Source: Neoceratodus forsteri (Eukaryota > Chordata > Ceratodontiformes > Ceratodontidae). From it: DNA of 64,000 nt. The translations under genes and the position numbers were made by a program. Location of the stretch: assembly GCA_016271365.2 (NCBI GenBank), contig CM057449.1, forward strand, positions 1,560,436,501 through 1,560,500,500, given 5' to 3'. The notes beneath the pieces are model-generated. The model did not search any database, was not told where the DNA came from, and was given only the letters and a program-made list of their open reading frames with translations. Shown piece after piece: positions 11,780-23,334 of the stretch. How positions within the stretch are numbered: position 1 is the stretch's first letter; each line of letters begins with the position of its first letter.

Positions 11780-13150
11780 TGGATTCCTTATTTCACCCTA
11801 ACATCGAATTTCCAGACATTTGTAGCTGTAATAGAAACTCTAACTGATGCATTAATGCAGTTTTTTGCAATGAATTCCCCTTCTTTTTGAGAAAGTGTTA
11901 TCTTATCCATATGTAGTTGTGGGAGCACAGGGCCCTGTGCATTTCCATTATGCTGCTGTCTATCCATAATGGTATCCATTTGTGGGATCACAGGGCCTTT
12001 GTAGAGACACTGTAATGAACTCTCATCTCCCTGTGGGAGTGAAGGGCCCTCCGGGCCCTGTGCTCCCAGCACTGCATCATGGAGGACTCTACGCTCCCAT
12101 AATTGCATAATGGTACCCATATGTGGGAGTGAAGGGCCCTCTGGGCCCTGTGCCCCCATCTACCCATAAGTATAGACACATAGCGCAGGCCTAGAGCCAT
12201 TGCAAGTAATCCTTGTGGTGCAAATGTGGCAATATCTCAGTAACCATAGGAGCTTTGGAAAAAATTCCACCACAGTTGTAATCATGACCTGGCAACCTCC
12301 ACGTGTGCTAGGTGTACTAAGCTGCGTTTAGCAAAAAATCCATATCTCAAATTATTTTCAAGATATAGCCACCAAAACGGGCATGGCTGCCACAATGTTA
12401 TCCTATGGGAAATTTTGAAATTTTGGAATGCTGCAATTATGTAAACCATGCAAATTTTTCCACCAAAACAGCAAAAGGCACATCTGTGGGGCAAGCCCTT
12501 TTTACCCTGAAAATGTCAGCCTGAAAGTCCATACTGTTTAGCTGCAGTGACATGGCAAAGAAATTTTTTTTTGTGCAGTACTGTCGCTAATTGTGACAGT
12601 TTCACAAGTTTTGCGAAAGCATCTGCTAAAGGATGTCGCAATTTTCAAAAGTACGGTGCAACATTTTCACAAAATTTGCCAAAGTGTCGCACAGTGCTGT
12701 CACAAATTGTGACAGTACCAATGAAAAAATTGAGAAAACATATTTCTGACCATAATTTTAAAAATCTAAAGGCAGGATTGTGTTCCCAAGGCCCTGTTTA
12801 CATAAACACAACTGTTGGTGTTTACTAAGGGGCATTATTTTTTGAACTACATTTTTTTCCATCACTAACTGAAAACAAGATGGCGGTGGCATGACAGGAC
12901 TGGGGCATTTGTGAAAGGAAAAAGGTGTTTCATGAAAACCAAAAGCATTAACTTCGCACTGCACATATATTTTTTTCCCATTGACTATAATGGGAAACTT
13001 TAAATATAAATAACTTTAGAATGGATTAATATTTTTTCACAAAACCTTCAAAAGGCATATCAGTGACTCAGACCCTATATTCCCTGACAATTTCAGACCA
13101 GACGGCCAAACCATTTGGACTACAGTCCCGAGCAAAGAATTTGGCCAATA
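11780..13150. repeat. Hairpin/minisatellite family, left part of a split copy
   Basis: Non-coding repeat shared with 22700-26360. It starts with CCCTAACATCGAATTTCCAG and the TGATGCATTAATG block, also found at 23213 and 24769. It passes through GGGCCCTGTGCTCCCA minisatellite-like units (11925-12170), then AATATCTCAGTAACCATAG, CATATCTCAAATTATTTTC and AGCAAAAGGCACATCTGTG blocks that are shared with 24050-24320 and 25010-25250. It breaks at 13150 at the poly-T of the L1. The sequence following the break is continued at 22700, as comparison with the unbroken copy around 25860-25960 shows. Confidence 0.7.
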
Positions 13151-13349
13151 AGTGTTTTTTTTTTTTAAACTTTCTTTATTTAACACTTTTCCATTTTATA
13201 TCACAAACACATGGTAACACAAAACAGAGTACATAATAGGGGCAGTACATATACAGATAACATTTGGCACAAGTAATACATTTCATTCTTCTTATGGGCG
13301 GTTAAGATAATGACAATCAGGAAGGGGTCAGCTGTATATGATGCAAACA

Positions 13350-15682
13350 CTCACTAAGAGACAGGGCTATCCTAGATCTAGTACTGACTAACAAAGAAGG
13401 GATCACAGATCTCCAGGTAGAAGGTCACCTGGGGGCCAGTGACCATCACATGGTATGGTTCAATTTGGCTACTACATCTAAATCATCCCATTCCAAGGCA
13501 AAAATATGGGACTTCAGAGGAGCTGACTTTGATAAGATGGCCAACAGAGTTAAGCTAGCCCTGGCAAAAGAAACACAGGTGAGGAGGTACAGGCAAAGTG
13601 GGCAAGCATTAAGGATACAATACTTGAAGCAACATCCCATTGTGTTAGACAGAAAAGGAAGTGCAAAAGAAGAAGGAAACCACTTGGTTCTCAAATACAG
13701 TAGCAGAAAAGGTCAGAGCCAAAGGCTGGCCTTCAGAAAATATAAGGAACACAGCGGGATGAAGATAGGGGGCATACCAAACTGCCCTAAGGGAAGCAGG
13801 TAAGGCAGTAAGGCAGGCAAAGTCCCAAACTGAGGAAACACTAGCACAAACAGTAAAAGAAGGTGACAAGACTTTCTATAGATACATTAGGAAAGGAGAA
13901 AGTCCAGAGGGGTATTGCTAAGCTTAATGGAGAAAAGGGAGCATGTGAGGAGGAGGACCCTGTAAAGGCATCTATCCTAAATAGATACTTTGTTCAGTAT
14001 TCACTGAAGAGAAGGTAGGGCAGGGCCCACAGCTCAGCATCATGGACACAGGGGAGGAGGTGACACTACTCCCTTCACAAAGAAAGGGTCCCCAAGAGCT
14101 TGCTAAGCTCAGGGTGGATAAGGCAATGGGACCTGATGGCATACATCCCAGGGTACTTAAGGAGCTAAAGGAGGAACTAGCAGAGCCATTAGCAGAATTG
14201 TTTAGTGAGTCTCTGAGCACAGGAGAGGTCCCAGAAGACTGGAGAAGGGCTCATGTGATCCCCTCCACAAGAGTGGTAGCAGGGAGGAGGCGGGGAACTA
14301 CAGACGGTCAGTCTTACCTCAGTAGTGGGCAAGATTATGGAAGCACTCCTAAGGAAAGGATAGTGCAACACCTGGAATCCATAGGGCAACAGGATCCAAG
14401 ACAGCATGGGTTTACAAAAGGAAGGTCCTGTCAAACTAATCTCATAGATTTCTTTGACTGGGTAACCAGAGTGGTGGACCAAGGGGAGCAGTTGATGTCG
14501 CCTACCTTGACTTCAGCAAAGCTTTTGACACTGTTCCACATAGAAGATTGATAAATAAGCTAGGTAGGCTCGGGTGGGTCAGAAGTTGGTCAACTGGGTG
14601 GCAAACTGGTTGACTGGCAGAAAACAGAGAGTGGTGGTAAATGGTATACAGTCAGAAGAGATGCAAGTCACAAGTGGGTACCTCAGGATCAGTCCTGGGG
14701 CCAGTCCTATTCAACATCTTCATTAGTGACCTAGCAGATGGACTAGAGGGTAAGGCTTGTCTGTTTGCAGATGACACCAAGATCTGCAACAGAGTAGATG
14801 ATCCAGATGGGGTGGGCAGAATGAGAAGAGATCTGGATAAACTAGCAGAATGGTCAGAAGAGTGGCAACTGGGTTTAATGCAAAGAAGTGCAAAATCATG
14901 CACATAGGGAAGAGAAACCCTGAAGCCACTATAGGCTGGGAGGGAGTTGCTAGCAGTCACAAAGGAAGAAAGAGACTTGGGCATCATCATCACTGATGAC
15001 CTGAAATCATCCAAGCAGACCTCAAAGCAGTAGGTAAGGCTAGGGGGTGTTAGGGTGTATTAGTAGGGGGTATCAAGTCGCAGAGGGAGGTAATCCCTCT
15101 GTACAAGACATTGGTTAGGGCCCCATCTGGAGTACTGCGCGCAGTATTGGAGGCCACACCTTCACAAGGACATTAACTGAATTGAGGCAGTCCAGAGAAG
15201 GGCAACCAAAATGGTGCAGGGACTGCATCAGAAGACATATGAGGACAGATTAACGGAGCTCAATATGTATACCCTTGAGCAAAGGAGGGAGAGAGGTGAT
15301 ATGATCGAGACATTTAAACACCTTAAGGCATAAACAAGGTGAAAGAGTCTAACATGTTTAAATATAAGAAAAATAGCAGGACAAGAGGACACAGCATGAG
15401 ATTAGAGGAGGCCGATTAAGGGGAATGTGAAATTCTTTTCACAGAAAGGGTGGTAGATGCATGGAATGGCTTACCACAAGAAGTAGTGGCTATGAATACA
15501 GTGCAGGGCTTCAAACAGGCATGGGATAGGCATAAGGGAGCAATACAAATGACTATGAATAGATAGGTCACTGACATAGCAAAGGCCGATGGCACATTTA
15601 TAAGATAGAAAAAGGAATGGGCAGACTGGATGGGCCTTGCGGTCCTTATCTGCCGTCAACTTCTATGTTTCTATGTTTCTAA
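13350..15682 (+). mobile_element. CR1-type LINE copy 2, 5' truncated, nested in the L1
   Basis: It begins inside the endonuclease domain at the sequence equivalent to about 60580 of the copy at 58870-62932, with visibly high nucleotide identity to it. It ends with the tail TGCCGTCAACTTCTATG and repeats of TTTCTATG at 15655-15682. A 5' truncation of this kind is usual for CR1. It interrupts the 3' UTR of the minus-strand L1, whose coding end is at 15927 and whose poly-A is at 13157. Confidence 0.85.
13357..15570 (+). pseudogene. CR1 copy 2 ORF2 fragment (endonuclease end, RT, C-terminus)
   Basis: Blocks in order: ILDLVLTNKEGITD and HLGASDHHMVWF (end of the endonuclease, 13370-13460), linker, DKAMGPDGIHPR (14120), HGFTKGRSCQTNLIDFFDWV (14405-14465), SPTLTSAKLLTLFH where the DFSKAFDTV block has shifted frame (14500), GSVLGPVLFNIFISDLADG with FADDTKICN (14690-14790), then C-terminal blocks in other frames up to ATGCATGGAATGGC near 15460. 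At least six small indels separate them. No full domain is intact. Confidence 0.8.
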
Positions 15683-15926
15683 GGCAGTAGGTCCTCCACT
15701 CACCCAGGAGGCCCCCCACAAGAAAAGCCTCCGAGAGGAAGCAGAGTGCCCCACTGAAGGCCAGGCCTCTAGTTTCACCATGATTTAATTTTATATTAAA
15801 TTTAATATAGTATAATAGAATATGAAATGAGAATGAAAAACCCCACATTGTATAAGTTAAGAGACAAAAACAGAAAACCAGGGCCTGGTAAAGTGCCCTC
15901 AGCAGGTGAAATAAACTAAGGGGTTA
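15683..15926 (-). other. L1 3' UTR, part next to ORF2
   Basis: Non-coding stretch between the L1 ORF2 stop and the CR1 insertion. The remainder of the UTR lies at 13349-13157. Confidence 0.5.
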
Positions 15927-18900
15927 TCAGGGAGTGAAGTATGATCTCTCCTTTAACATGTATGATACCCACCTCCTCCAGAGGATCTCAAACTGGGGAA
16001 GTTTTATATTGAGGCTCGCCGTGAGAGCTTCCATCCGATAGATAGTTATCATGAGATCCTGCCACATAAATAAAGTAATGTGTTGTTGGGACATCCAATT
16101 TTTTGTTATTATTTTTTGGGCTGTCAAGCAAAAGATTCTCAAGAATTTACTCACAAGGGGATCCCTAAATTCCCTTGGAAAATCTGAGAAAAAGTACAGG
16201 GTAGATGTTAACCGTAGGTCTGGGTCCATTATAGACTGCAAAGGCTTGTTGTGAGTCTTTGAAAAAATGTTGCAGCCCTGGGCAGCCCCAGAAAATATGC
16301 TCCATTGCAGCCGGAGAGTGTCCGCACCTCTCCAACAGGCAGAGGAGCCATCCCTCTGAAACCTCCCCTGGATTGCCGGAGTTCTAAAAATCTACTGAAA
16401 ATTTTCCAAGAAAATTCCTTCCAGGATAAAGCCAAAAGGCCTCAATGTATTCTCTGTAGGGAGTGATCCCATACACTGTCTTGGATCTGAAAGTCTAAGT
16501 CCCTTTCCCATGCTCTCCTTACTGATTGAACAGAGTCCCCTTTCCAAGTGAGCAATGCTTCATAAAGAATGGAGATGATATGAATCTTAGGTGGCCTCCC
16601 CTCTATTGCTGACTTAAATAATTCTGTAATTTGGGGGGGAACGAAGTCTCAGGCCCCACTTTGGACTGAAGGGTCCTAATATAGTCTCTTATTTGGAAAT
16701 ACCTAAACCTGTCCTGCCAGGGTATACCATATTTGGTAACCAGACTTTGGAAAGCCTGAATCTCATTACCCTCTAGAAAATGCCAAATCAGGTGTAGATT
16801 CTTTCCCTCCCACTTCCTAAAACCCTTATCCCAATTGGCAGGAATGAATACATCTAAGTAAGGTATCGACCATAGTAAATATCTCCAGTCCTTGGCATCC
16901 CTATCAGATAAGGTCCTATACCAGATTTCCAAGGTAGGGACTGTAAATGGGTCTTCGACCTCTGCCAATATCAATTTCTCTCTTTGTTGGAGAAGAACTC
17001 TGTTCAGATTTGTGAGGGCTCCTTCTTGCAACTCCAGTGTTTTCCATTTGGCTATATATGTTTGATCGAGACAGTAAAATGCAGTTCATAATTGGGCTGC
17101 TTGGTAATATAATTTCAGGTTCAGTAATGAAAGGCCCCCCTTTCTTTTATGAATCTGGAGGACCATGAGTCGAACCCTGGGTCTTTGGGGCCCTCACAGG
17201 AAATGAGAAATCTTCCTATTGAAGGAGGTGAAGTAGGAATCTGGAATAGACAAAGGGATTGTTTGTACAAGATATAAACGTTTAGGGAGAAGCACTATTT
17301 TGATTGCTTCCACCCTTTGTATCAGAGGGATAGGGATCAGAGTCCAGTTATCCAACTCCCGTTTCAGCTTTTCCAGTACTGAGGTAAAATTCAGAGAAAA
17401 AAGCTGGCTTGGGTTAAGGCTAATATGAACCCCTAGGTATTTTACATGAGTGAGGTTCCATTTGAAGGGAAAGATGCTTTGAATTCTGTCCGAGAGTTGG
17501 TAGTGACTCTGTAGGACCTCGGTCTTGGCCGTATTTATTTTATATCTGGCTAACCTACTGAATTCTGTCAAGCATTCCCAAAGGGGCTCCAGGGATTGTT
17601 CCAGATCTTTAAGATATATAACAAATCGTCAGCATACAAGGCCAATTTGTGCATCTCTCCACCCAGTTCCCAGCCCCGCACCTTCGCATACAGTCTTATT
17701 GCTTGAGCTAAGGGCTCCAGGTATAGGGCCAAGAGAAGGAGGGGAGAGAGGGCACCCCTGTCTAGTGCCTCAGAATAGAGAGACTGGAGAGGACACTCGG
17801 CCATTGATTTTAACATATGCTCGCACTAGGTTAGTGTAAATATTGTTTATAACTTTAACAAATGGATCTGAAAAACCAAATCCACGCAAAGCAGAGCCCA
17901 GAAACTCCCATACCACCTGGTCAAAGGCCTTCCCCACATCCAAACTTAAAAGCAGGAAGGGAGACTCTGACCGGGCAGCATGGTGCAACAAATGCAAAGT
18001 TCTTTTAATATTATCCTGGGTTTGATAGCCAGGACAAAATCGGTCTGATCCAAGTCAATCAGCCTAGGAAGCACAGTCTCTAAACATTTAGCCTCCCCCT
18101 TCTGCACTGTTCTGCAAGCCTCCACTATATGGGTTTTAAGTTCTGACCTAAAAAACTTAACAAATTCTGGGGTGTACCCATTAGGACCGGGTGACTTATT
18201 TGTTTTAAGATTTTTTATAACAGTATCCAGTTCTGTAGGTGAAATAGGGGAATCCAAAAAGTCCCTAAGTTCCTGTGACAACTTAGGAAGCTCAAGCTTA
18301 TTTAGATATGGTTCTATTTGTGATGCACTGGGGAAATGATCAGGAGTATGCAGACTCTGGTAAAATTCCCTAAAACCCGACAGAATTTTATCTGGGGATT
18401 TCAACATTTGTCCCGTTCTGGGATCTCGAATCTGTGTGACCGTGGTATGGAAGGACTGACGCCTCAACCCATGGGCTAGGAGACACATGGCCCGAGTGCT
18501 ACACTCATAGTAACGCTGATGCAGGTGTTGCAGTGCCTGCTCAGTTTTTGTGTCTAAGATTTTCTTTATCTGTTGTTTAATTTCCTGTAAATCAGAGACC
18601 ACTGTTACATCACCTTCCGCATGCTGGTTTTGCAGAGCATGCAACTGAGTTTGGAGGGAAAGCAGTCTCTGAGTTTGCTGCTTCTTAAAGTAAGCAGCAT
18701 ATTTAATACAGTCTCCTCTGAATACTGTTTTAATAGTACCCCATAAGGTAGTTTTAGGAACATCAGGCTAGTCGTTATCCTGTACAATCTGTGCTATCCG
18801 AGATTTGGCCATGTCTGTGAATTCTTTTAAGTTCAGCAGATAATTATTGAACCTCCAGAGTGTCTGGCCCTTTTTGATGTTCCAGTGCATCTGCATCAAA

Positions 18901-19603
18901 ATTTGGGAATGATCTGAAAGAACGGATGGAACATGCTGGCATTCCTTCACCTGACTCTGATGTTCCCCAAATACCATAATGTAATCAATACGGGCATATG
19001 AACCATGTGGGTGTGAAAAATGTGTGTGCTCTCTTTTACCTAGATTTTGAAGTCTCCAGGCGTCCACCCAGAATGCTCCCTTTAAGTGATCTCTAATTGA
19101 CCTACTAACTAGATTTTGCCTGAATACTGAAGTTCCGGAAGTGTCCCTTTGTTCCAAATCTGATTGAGATCCCCTCCCAAAATCAACACTTCTGTCTGAT
19201 GTTCGGTAATTTTCTGCAATAGGGATCGAGCAACCTCCTTTGTGGAGCCCGGGGGAATATAAAGGAAAACTATGGTGGTCAGTGACCCTTCCAGATTTCC
19301 AGTGAGAATGGCCAAGCAGCCCTCAGGATCAGTATAGCTGGAAATTGTCTGGAATTGGGTGTTGTGAGACGCCAGTATAGCAGTTCCCTTTCTCTTCCCC
19401 TGTCCGTAAGAAGCTGCAGTGACCTGGGTAAACCCAAATTTCCTCAGCTTCTGGTGCTCAACTCTAGTAAGGTGGGTTTCCTGCAAAAGGATGATGGCTG
19501 GTTTCTGCTGTTTTATGGCTGTTAACACTTTATGTCTTTTGACCGGATTGTTTAGTCCATTGACATTATGAGAAAGGATTTTTATACTGGGGATGTCACC
19601 CAT
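15927..19603 (-). pseudogene. L1 ORF2: APE endonuclease, reverse transcriptase, C-terminal domain
   Basis: 19603-19109 is the endonuclease start: ILSHNVNGLNNPVKR, LLQETHL, LYIPPG and LGGDLNQIWN. 19157-18768 holds ARIDYIMVFG and LSDHSQI, the last endonuclease motifs. 18644-17946 carries the RT start with TNKSPGPNGYTPEF. 17997-17770 has the palm block LLLSLDVGKAFDQVVW. 17816-17568 has a degraded PLSPLL block and [12 protein letters not shown] with the catalytic DD. 17571-17194 is the thumb (INTAKTEVLQ, VKYLGVHIS). 17031-16603 and 16241-15927 are the C-terminal region ending at a stop at 15927. Frames change at least six times. Motif style (QETH, YADDLL, C-terminal region) fits the L1/Tx1 group rather than CR1. 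Confidence 0.85.
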
Positions 19604-20780
19604 TTAGAATCATGTGCCGAAACTTTGTGCTTATTACTTCATGCCTTTGTGCCCCAAATGAATCCCCCCGACTCCAACCTCCCATTCCCCTGTATTATTC
19701 GTGCCCATCCCATGGCATTGCCCAAAACTGCTTCTCCCCTTAATTTACCATTCCAACCAGTGACCATAAAATCCTGTACTGCAAGTGACAACAATGGGCA
19801 ACATATAGACATATCCACAAAGATAACAGATAACCTCTGACCTCCCACAGGGTAATACCACCCAGATAAAACTTCCATGGGGGGGTAAACTATATACATA
19901 ACAACTCCCAAGGGAGGGGAACAATGTGTCGAGTTCCCTACAAGCCCGAACTACGTGAGCTCAGGGAGGAGGCTTAACAACCAGGAAGCTGATTTGATCA
20001 TCCTGGACCCTAAAAACGGCGGGTCCTGGCCAGATAAGAAGGCCTAGTATTATCAGCAGATCCACCTCCGAGGAGTGCGAGGTGATTAGAAATCCCTCCC
20101 ATGGACCTGAATGGGATTTCACCCATCCCACGCAGCCTAAAAGAAGGACCGCCAAGAAAGCCTTCGGTTGAGTCAGCCGCTTAAACATTTCTTCCTACCC
20201 CTCCCTCCCCCAGCAAAAGTGTAAACAGTTGAAAAAACTGTAATCTACTTCCACAGAACAGAACCTTGCCCATTGTGAGCTCCTGTAAGGTAACAATTAA
20301 CTAAGGCTCTTTTCCAAATCAAAGGAAAAGGGGCCAGCAGATCCCCTTCAATGGGCCCTTGATCAATTAAAGAAATTGTTCGAATTACCAGTCCCATTCG
20401 TAGAAAGACATCTCAAGTCCAGTTCTTAGTAATTCTCTGTCCTAGGAGCAAGCAGCGGGATGCCAGAAATCAAGTGGTTGATGTCTCATCCTGATAACTA
20501 AACCAGACTAATTAGGTAAAATCCAACAGTGCACAAGGCTGAACCGGAGTGAACAAATAAACATTTCAAGACATTCCACTAACACCGTCTACTAGGCAAT
20601 TGACGTCATGCTCAGATAGCATGCCCTCATGATGGATGAAATCCCAAAACAGTTTACTTCTGGATGGGTGGGTGTCCACATAGGCTGCAGACCCACACAA
20701 CCAACACGCTGGGAAAAGACACTCCTCTCCAACGAGGACAAGGAACAGCATGAACCCCCCCCCACAGCCAGTCTCCCGTC
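19604..20780 (-). other. Long L1 inter-ORF spacer
   Basis: About 1.2 kb between the ORF1 stop and the first readable ORF2 methionine, which is long for L1. I find no coding block, repeat end or RNA gene in it. It may be an unusual spacer or hide another old insertion. Confidence 0.4.
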
Positions 20781-20858
20781 CTAGATGTCCTCAACTCTCT
20801 CAGCCACTGAATCTGCACTGTCCTGCGAGTGGGTAAGCTTAGGCAACATCATCTTTAT

Positions 20859-20955
20859 AAGACAAAGAACCTCTGTGCGTAAACACTGAGGCAAGGGTTA
20901 CCCCAAAGGGCATTTGGCAGGGAAGCCAAGTTTCAAGAAAATACAAAATCACACA
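20859..20955. repeat. Direct repeat A, first copy
   Basis: Starts AAGACAAAGAACCTCTGTGC. It is repeated at 21229-21325 with a few single-base gaps. Confidence 0.85.
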
Positions 20956-21089
20956 TGCCCCCACAATGCAAAGCATCATGGGCTGCATATGCAAATCACC
21001 ACAGAATGTTATGCTGGTCCAACTTTAAGCAGAATTGCATGGTGCCAAAAGGCCTCTCACACAGTTTGCAAAGAGTGCTAACAGAAGAC
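20953..21089. repeat. Inverted repeat arm B, left
   Basis: Runs from ACACATGCCCCCACAATG to GCTAACAGAAGAC. It is complementary to 21433-21570. Confidence 0.85.
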
Positions 21090-21132
21090 ATAGACACGTG
21101 TTTCATCCTACCAGGACTCATCAGTATGCCTC
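21084..21132 (-). ncRNA. Type I hammerhead ribozyme
   Basis: All conserved core parts are present in order on the minus strand. Stem I 5' strand GAGGCAUA (21132-21125) is followed by CUGAUGA (21124-21118). The stem II hairpin GUCCUGGUAGGAU (21117-21105) pairs UCCU with AGGA. Then come GAAA (21104-21101), stem III CACGUG (21100-21095), the cleavage dinucleotide UC (21094-21093) and the stem I 3' strand UAUGUCUU. Stem I pairs over eight positions with two G-U wobbles. Stem III is a self-complementary hexamer with no loop, the minimal form thought to work best as a dimer. Predicted cleavage is between 21093 and 21092 (minus-strand C then U). Hammerheads self-cleave RNA; activity here is predicted, not shown. 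Confidence 0.85.
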
Positions 21133-21228
21133 GTCTGTTTGACACCCCAGTGGAATGGACCAGCTACCCGTGAGGCAGTGTGCCTGGGATATATTGTGGT
21201 GAACCCATTAAAATAAAAAACTATTTAA

Positions 21229-21325
21229 AAGACAAAGAACCTCTGTGCGTAAACACTGAGGCAAGGGTTACCCAAAGGGCATTTGGCAGGAAGCCAAGTT
21301 TCAAGAAAATACAGATCACACATGC
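21229..21325. repeat. Direct repeat A, second copy
   Basis: Second copy of the unit at 20859-20955, about 370 bp downstream. Confidence 0.85.
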
Positions 21326-21432
21326 CTCACATATCATAGGTTGACATGAACACACAGGTCACAGTGTGGTCCATCCAGCATACAGATGTCGAAGCATATT
21401 GAAAGAAGTTTGTAAAGAGTGCCAACAGAAGA

Positions 21433-21570
21433 CTTCTTCTGTTAGCACTCTTTGCAAACTCTGTGAGAGGCCTTTCCGCACCATGCAATTCTGCTTAAAG
21501 TTGGACCAGCATAACATTCTGTGGTGATTTGCATATGCAGCCCATGATGCTTTGCATTGTGGGGGCATGT
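21433..21570. repeat. Inverted repeat arm B, right
   Basis: Reverse complement of 20953-21089. It joins a third partial copy of the GCCAACAGAAGAC end at 21412-21434, giving a sharp local palindrome. Confidence 0.85.
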
Positions 21571-22873
21571 ATCATCTTTATGCCTTGTAGAGTGTTGGGA
21601 GCCGTTCTTTTCCCTGCCTGTTTTGTGTTTTGTTGCAACGCTGTTTGCCACTGATTCCCAGATTTAGAGGGGCACTCCATTCGTTGACTTGCATCCAGAA
21701 TGATGAGTCCTTTGCTTGTCATGGCCCGAAGTGCCTCTTCATATGAATAATACAACTCAGAGCCTGAACTCCAATGTACTCGTAGGCAGGAGGGATAGGG
21801 AGTTTGGAATCTAATGCCCAGGGCTTTCAGTTGCCGCAGAATAGGTGCGTAGGCCAGTCGTTGTTGTTGAATAGAAGGGGGGTAGTCTTGGTCAAAGAAT
21901 AAGACTGTTCCGTTGTAGTCTACATTTTGTTGCTTCCATGCTGTTTTCAAGATCACCTCTTTGTCCCGGTAACTAGCAAATTTGGCCACTATTGATCTGG
22001 GTCTAGCAGTTGCTGAGGTGGGCTTGGGTACGAGAGCCCAGTGCGCCCTTTCAATCTTGAAGGTGAAGGCCAGTGGGAGATCAAGCACATGATGGAGCAG
22101 GTCTTCCAGAAATTCAGCCATGTCCCCTATTTCAGTGGCTTCTGGCAGGCTATAGATTCTTAAATTATTCCGGCAGGAACGGGCTTCTAGATCCAAGCAT
22201 TTAGCATTCAAAGAGTCCTGATGTTGAGTGAGGACTTCAACCGCTCAGAAAATATGTACAAGATCATCCTCTGTGGTTGAGATTCTGTCCTCTGCTGTAG
22301 TGATTCTGGTTTCCAGCCCGATTATATCTTTATGCAATTTTTCAAACTCTAGTTTCGCTTCCGATCTGGACTGCTTTATTTCTGCCAGTAAGGTTTCAAA
22401 CCTCGAACGAGATGAAGACTCAAGTTCTGTCTCAGTATCCCCGCCCACCATACTCAGAGGGGAGTCTCTTCCACTGGTGATTGAACTAGCTGGGCTCAAT
22501 CTGGATTGATCTTTTCTTGTTTTAGAGTTCCTGGTACAAGATCGTTTCATATATGAGGCTCCACCATGCAATTCATGCATATTTCTTTGAATTTTTGTAG
22601 TTTTAGGCTATGTGGAGTCTGAACTTTGCTGGAAAGTAGGAGAGCTCCACGACTAAGCAGCCATGTTGCCGATGACATCACCGGAAGTCCAAGTGTGTCT
22701 TTTTTTTCCACTTTTTTGGCACTCTGCAGTTCTGCAACCGCACATTCAACCAGAACAAAAGTTGCCAGATTCAGGGATCTATGATAGCAGACCAAGCATG
22801 CAAAATTTCAGGCAAATCAGTCAAATAAAGCACAAAGTTTTGGGTTTAACATAGAAGTGGCCAGGCAACCCTA

Positions 22874-22903
22874 ATTATAGTGGCACTACCGTGCCACTAT
22901 AAT
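22874..22903. repeat. Perfect 13-bp-arm palindrome
   Basis: ATTATAGTGGCAC, a 4-base spacer, then GTGCCACTATAAT. It sits at the right end of a family copy, beside AACCCTA. Confidence 0.85.
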
Positions 22904-22918
22904 ATACATATTCATTAC

Positions 22919-23280
22919 AAAAAACTCCATTAATGCATCAGTTAGGGTTGATTTCACACCAATTAAAGTCTGGAAATTTGATGTTAGGGTTACCAACTAT
23001 ACCACCACCACCACCCTCCACATACCAACAGGCGTCAGGGTGTGTCTTGGGGTCGTCGGCCTAACTCTCACCCCATTCCATTTGTAAACAAGCTGAGATT
23101 TTATAGTATAGAAGAATGGGGTGAGGGTTAGGCCCAATGACCCCAAGGCACACCCCAACACCTGTTGGTGTGTGGAGAGTAGGAAACGGGTGAGTGGTAT
23201 GGTTGGTAACCCTAACATCAAATTTCCAGACTTTTGTTGGTGTGAAATCAACCCTAACTGATGCATTAACAGAGTTTTTG
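22919..23280. repeat. Long hairpin 1
   Basis: Arms of about 80 bp (22919-22999 and 23201-23280) contain TGATGCATTAA, AACCCTAAC and GGAAATTTGATGTTAGGG in opposite orientation. The centre is itself partly inverted, with GGGGTGTG blocks. Confidence 0.8.
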
Positions 23281-23334
23281 CAATGAATTTCCCTTCTTTT
23301 TGATAAAGTGTAATGTTACTCTCATCCATACTAT

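Larger units (their letters stand above)
20859..21570 (-). mobile_element. Non-autonomous element with hammerhead ribozyme, dimeric and partly inverted
   Basis: A 712-bp insertion in L1 ORF1 flanked by an 11-bp direct repeat ATCATCTTTAT (20848-20858 and 21571-21581). Inside are a direct repeat about 370 bp apart (20859-20955 and 21229-21325) and an inverted pair (20953-21089 against 21433-21570). An AT-rich run (ATTAAAATAAAAAACTATTT) lies at 21208-21227 between the two units. A hammerhead ribozyme lies at 21084-21132 on the minus strand. It has no protein-coding capacity. Similar tandem units with hammerheads are known as newt satellite 2, retrozymes and the terminal repeats of Penelope-like elements. 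The inverted end fits twin-priming during reverse transcription. The parent element is unknown. Confidence 0.75.
20781..22580 (-). pseudogene. L1 ORF1, split by a hammerhead-bearing insertion
   Basis: ORF1p of L1 is a trimeric RNA chaperone with a coiled coil, an RRM and a C-terminal domain. Here 22580-22245 gives the N-terminus and a heptad-rich coiled coil (RFETLLAEIKQSRSEAKLEF). After a frameshift, 22211-21582 gives the RRM start EARSCRNNLRIYSLPE and the C-terminal domain block RPRSIVAKFASYRDKEVILK followed by VLFFDQDYPPSIQQQR. The frame is interrupted at codon ATGAT… by the element at 20859-21570. Taking away that element and one 11-bp target copy puts the frame directly into a short tail ending at a TAG at 20781-20783. 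That restored frame is direct evidence for the insertion. Confidence 0.8.
13151..22700 (-). mobile_element. L1-type LINE, nearly full length, with two internal insertions
   Basis: Read on the minus strand: short 5' UTR (22700-22581), ORF1 (22580-20781), long spacer (20780-19604), ORF2 (19603-15927), 3' UTR and a poly-A tail seen as poly-T at 13157-13167. Two later elements sit inside it: a CR1 LINE at 13350-15682 in the 3' UTR, and a hammerhead-bearing element at 20859-21570 in ORF1. The outer flanks are two halves of the same non-coding repeat, so the L1 insertion site is clear. Its own target duplication is hidden in T-rich sequence at both ends. Confidence 0.75.

Noticed and set aside
13151..13345. 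Separate poly-T element
   Set aside because: Best explained as the 3' end of the minus-strand L1 beyond the nested CR1 copy.
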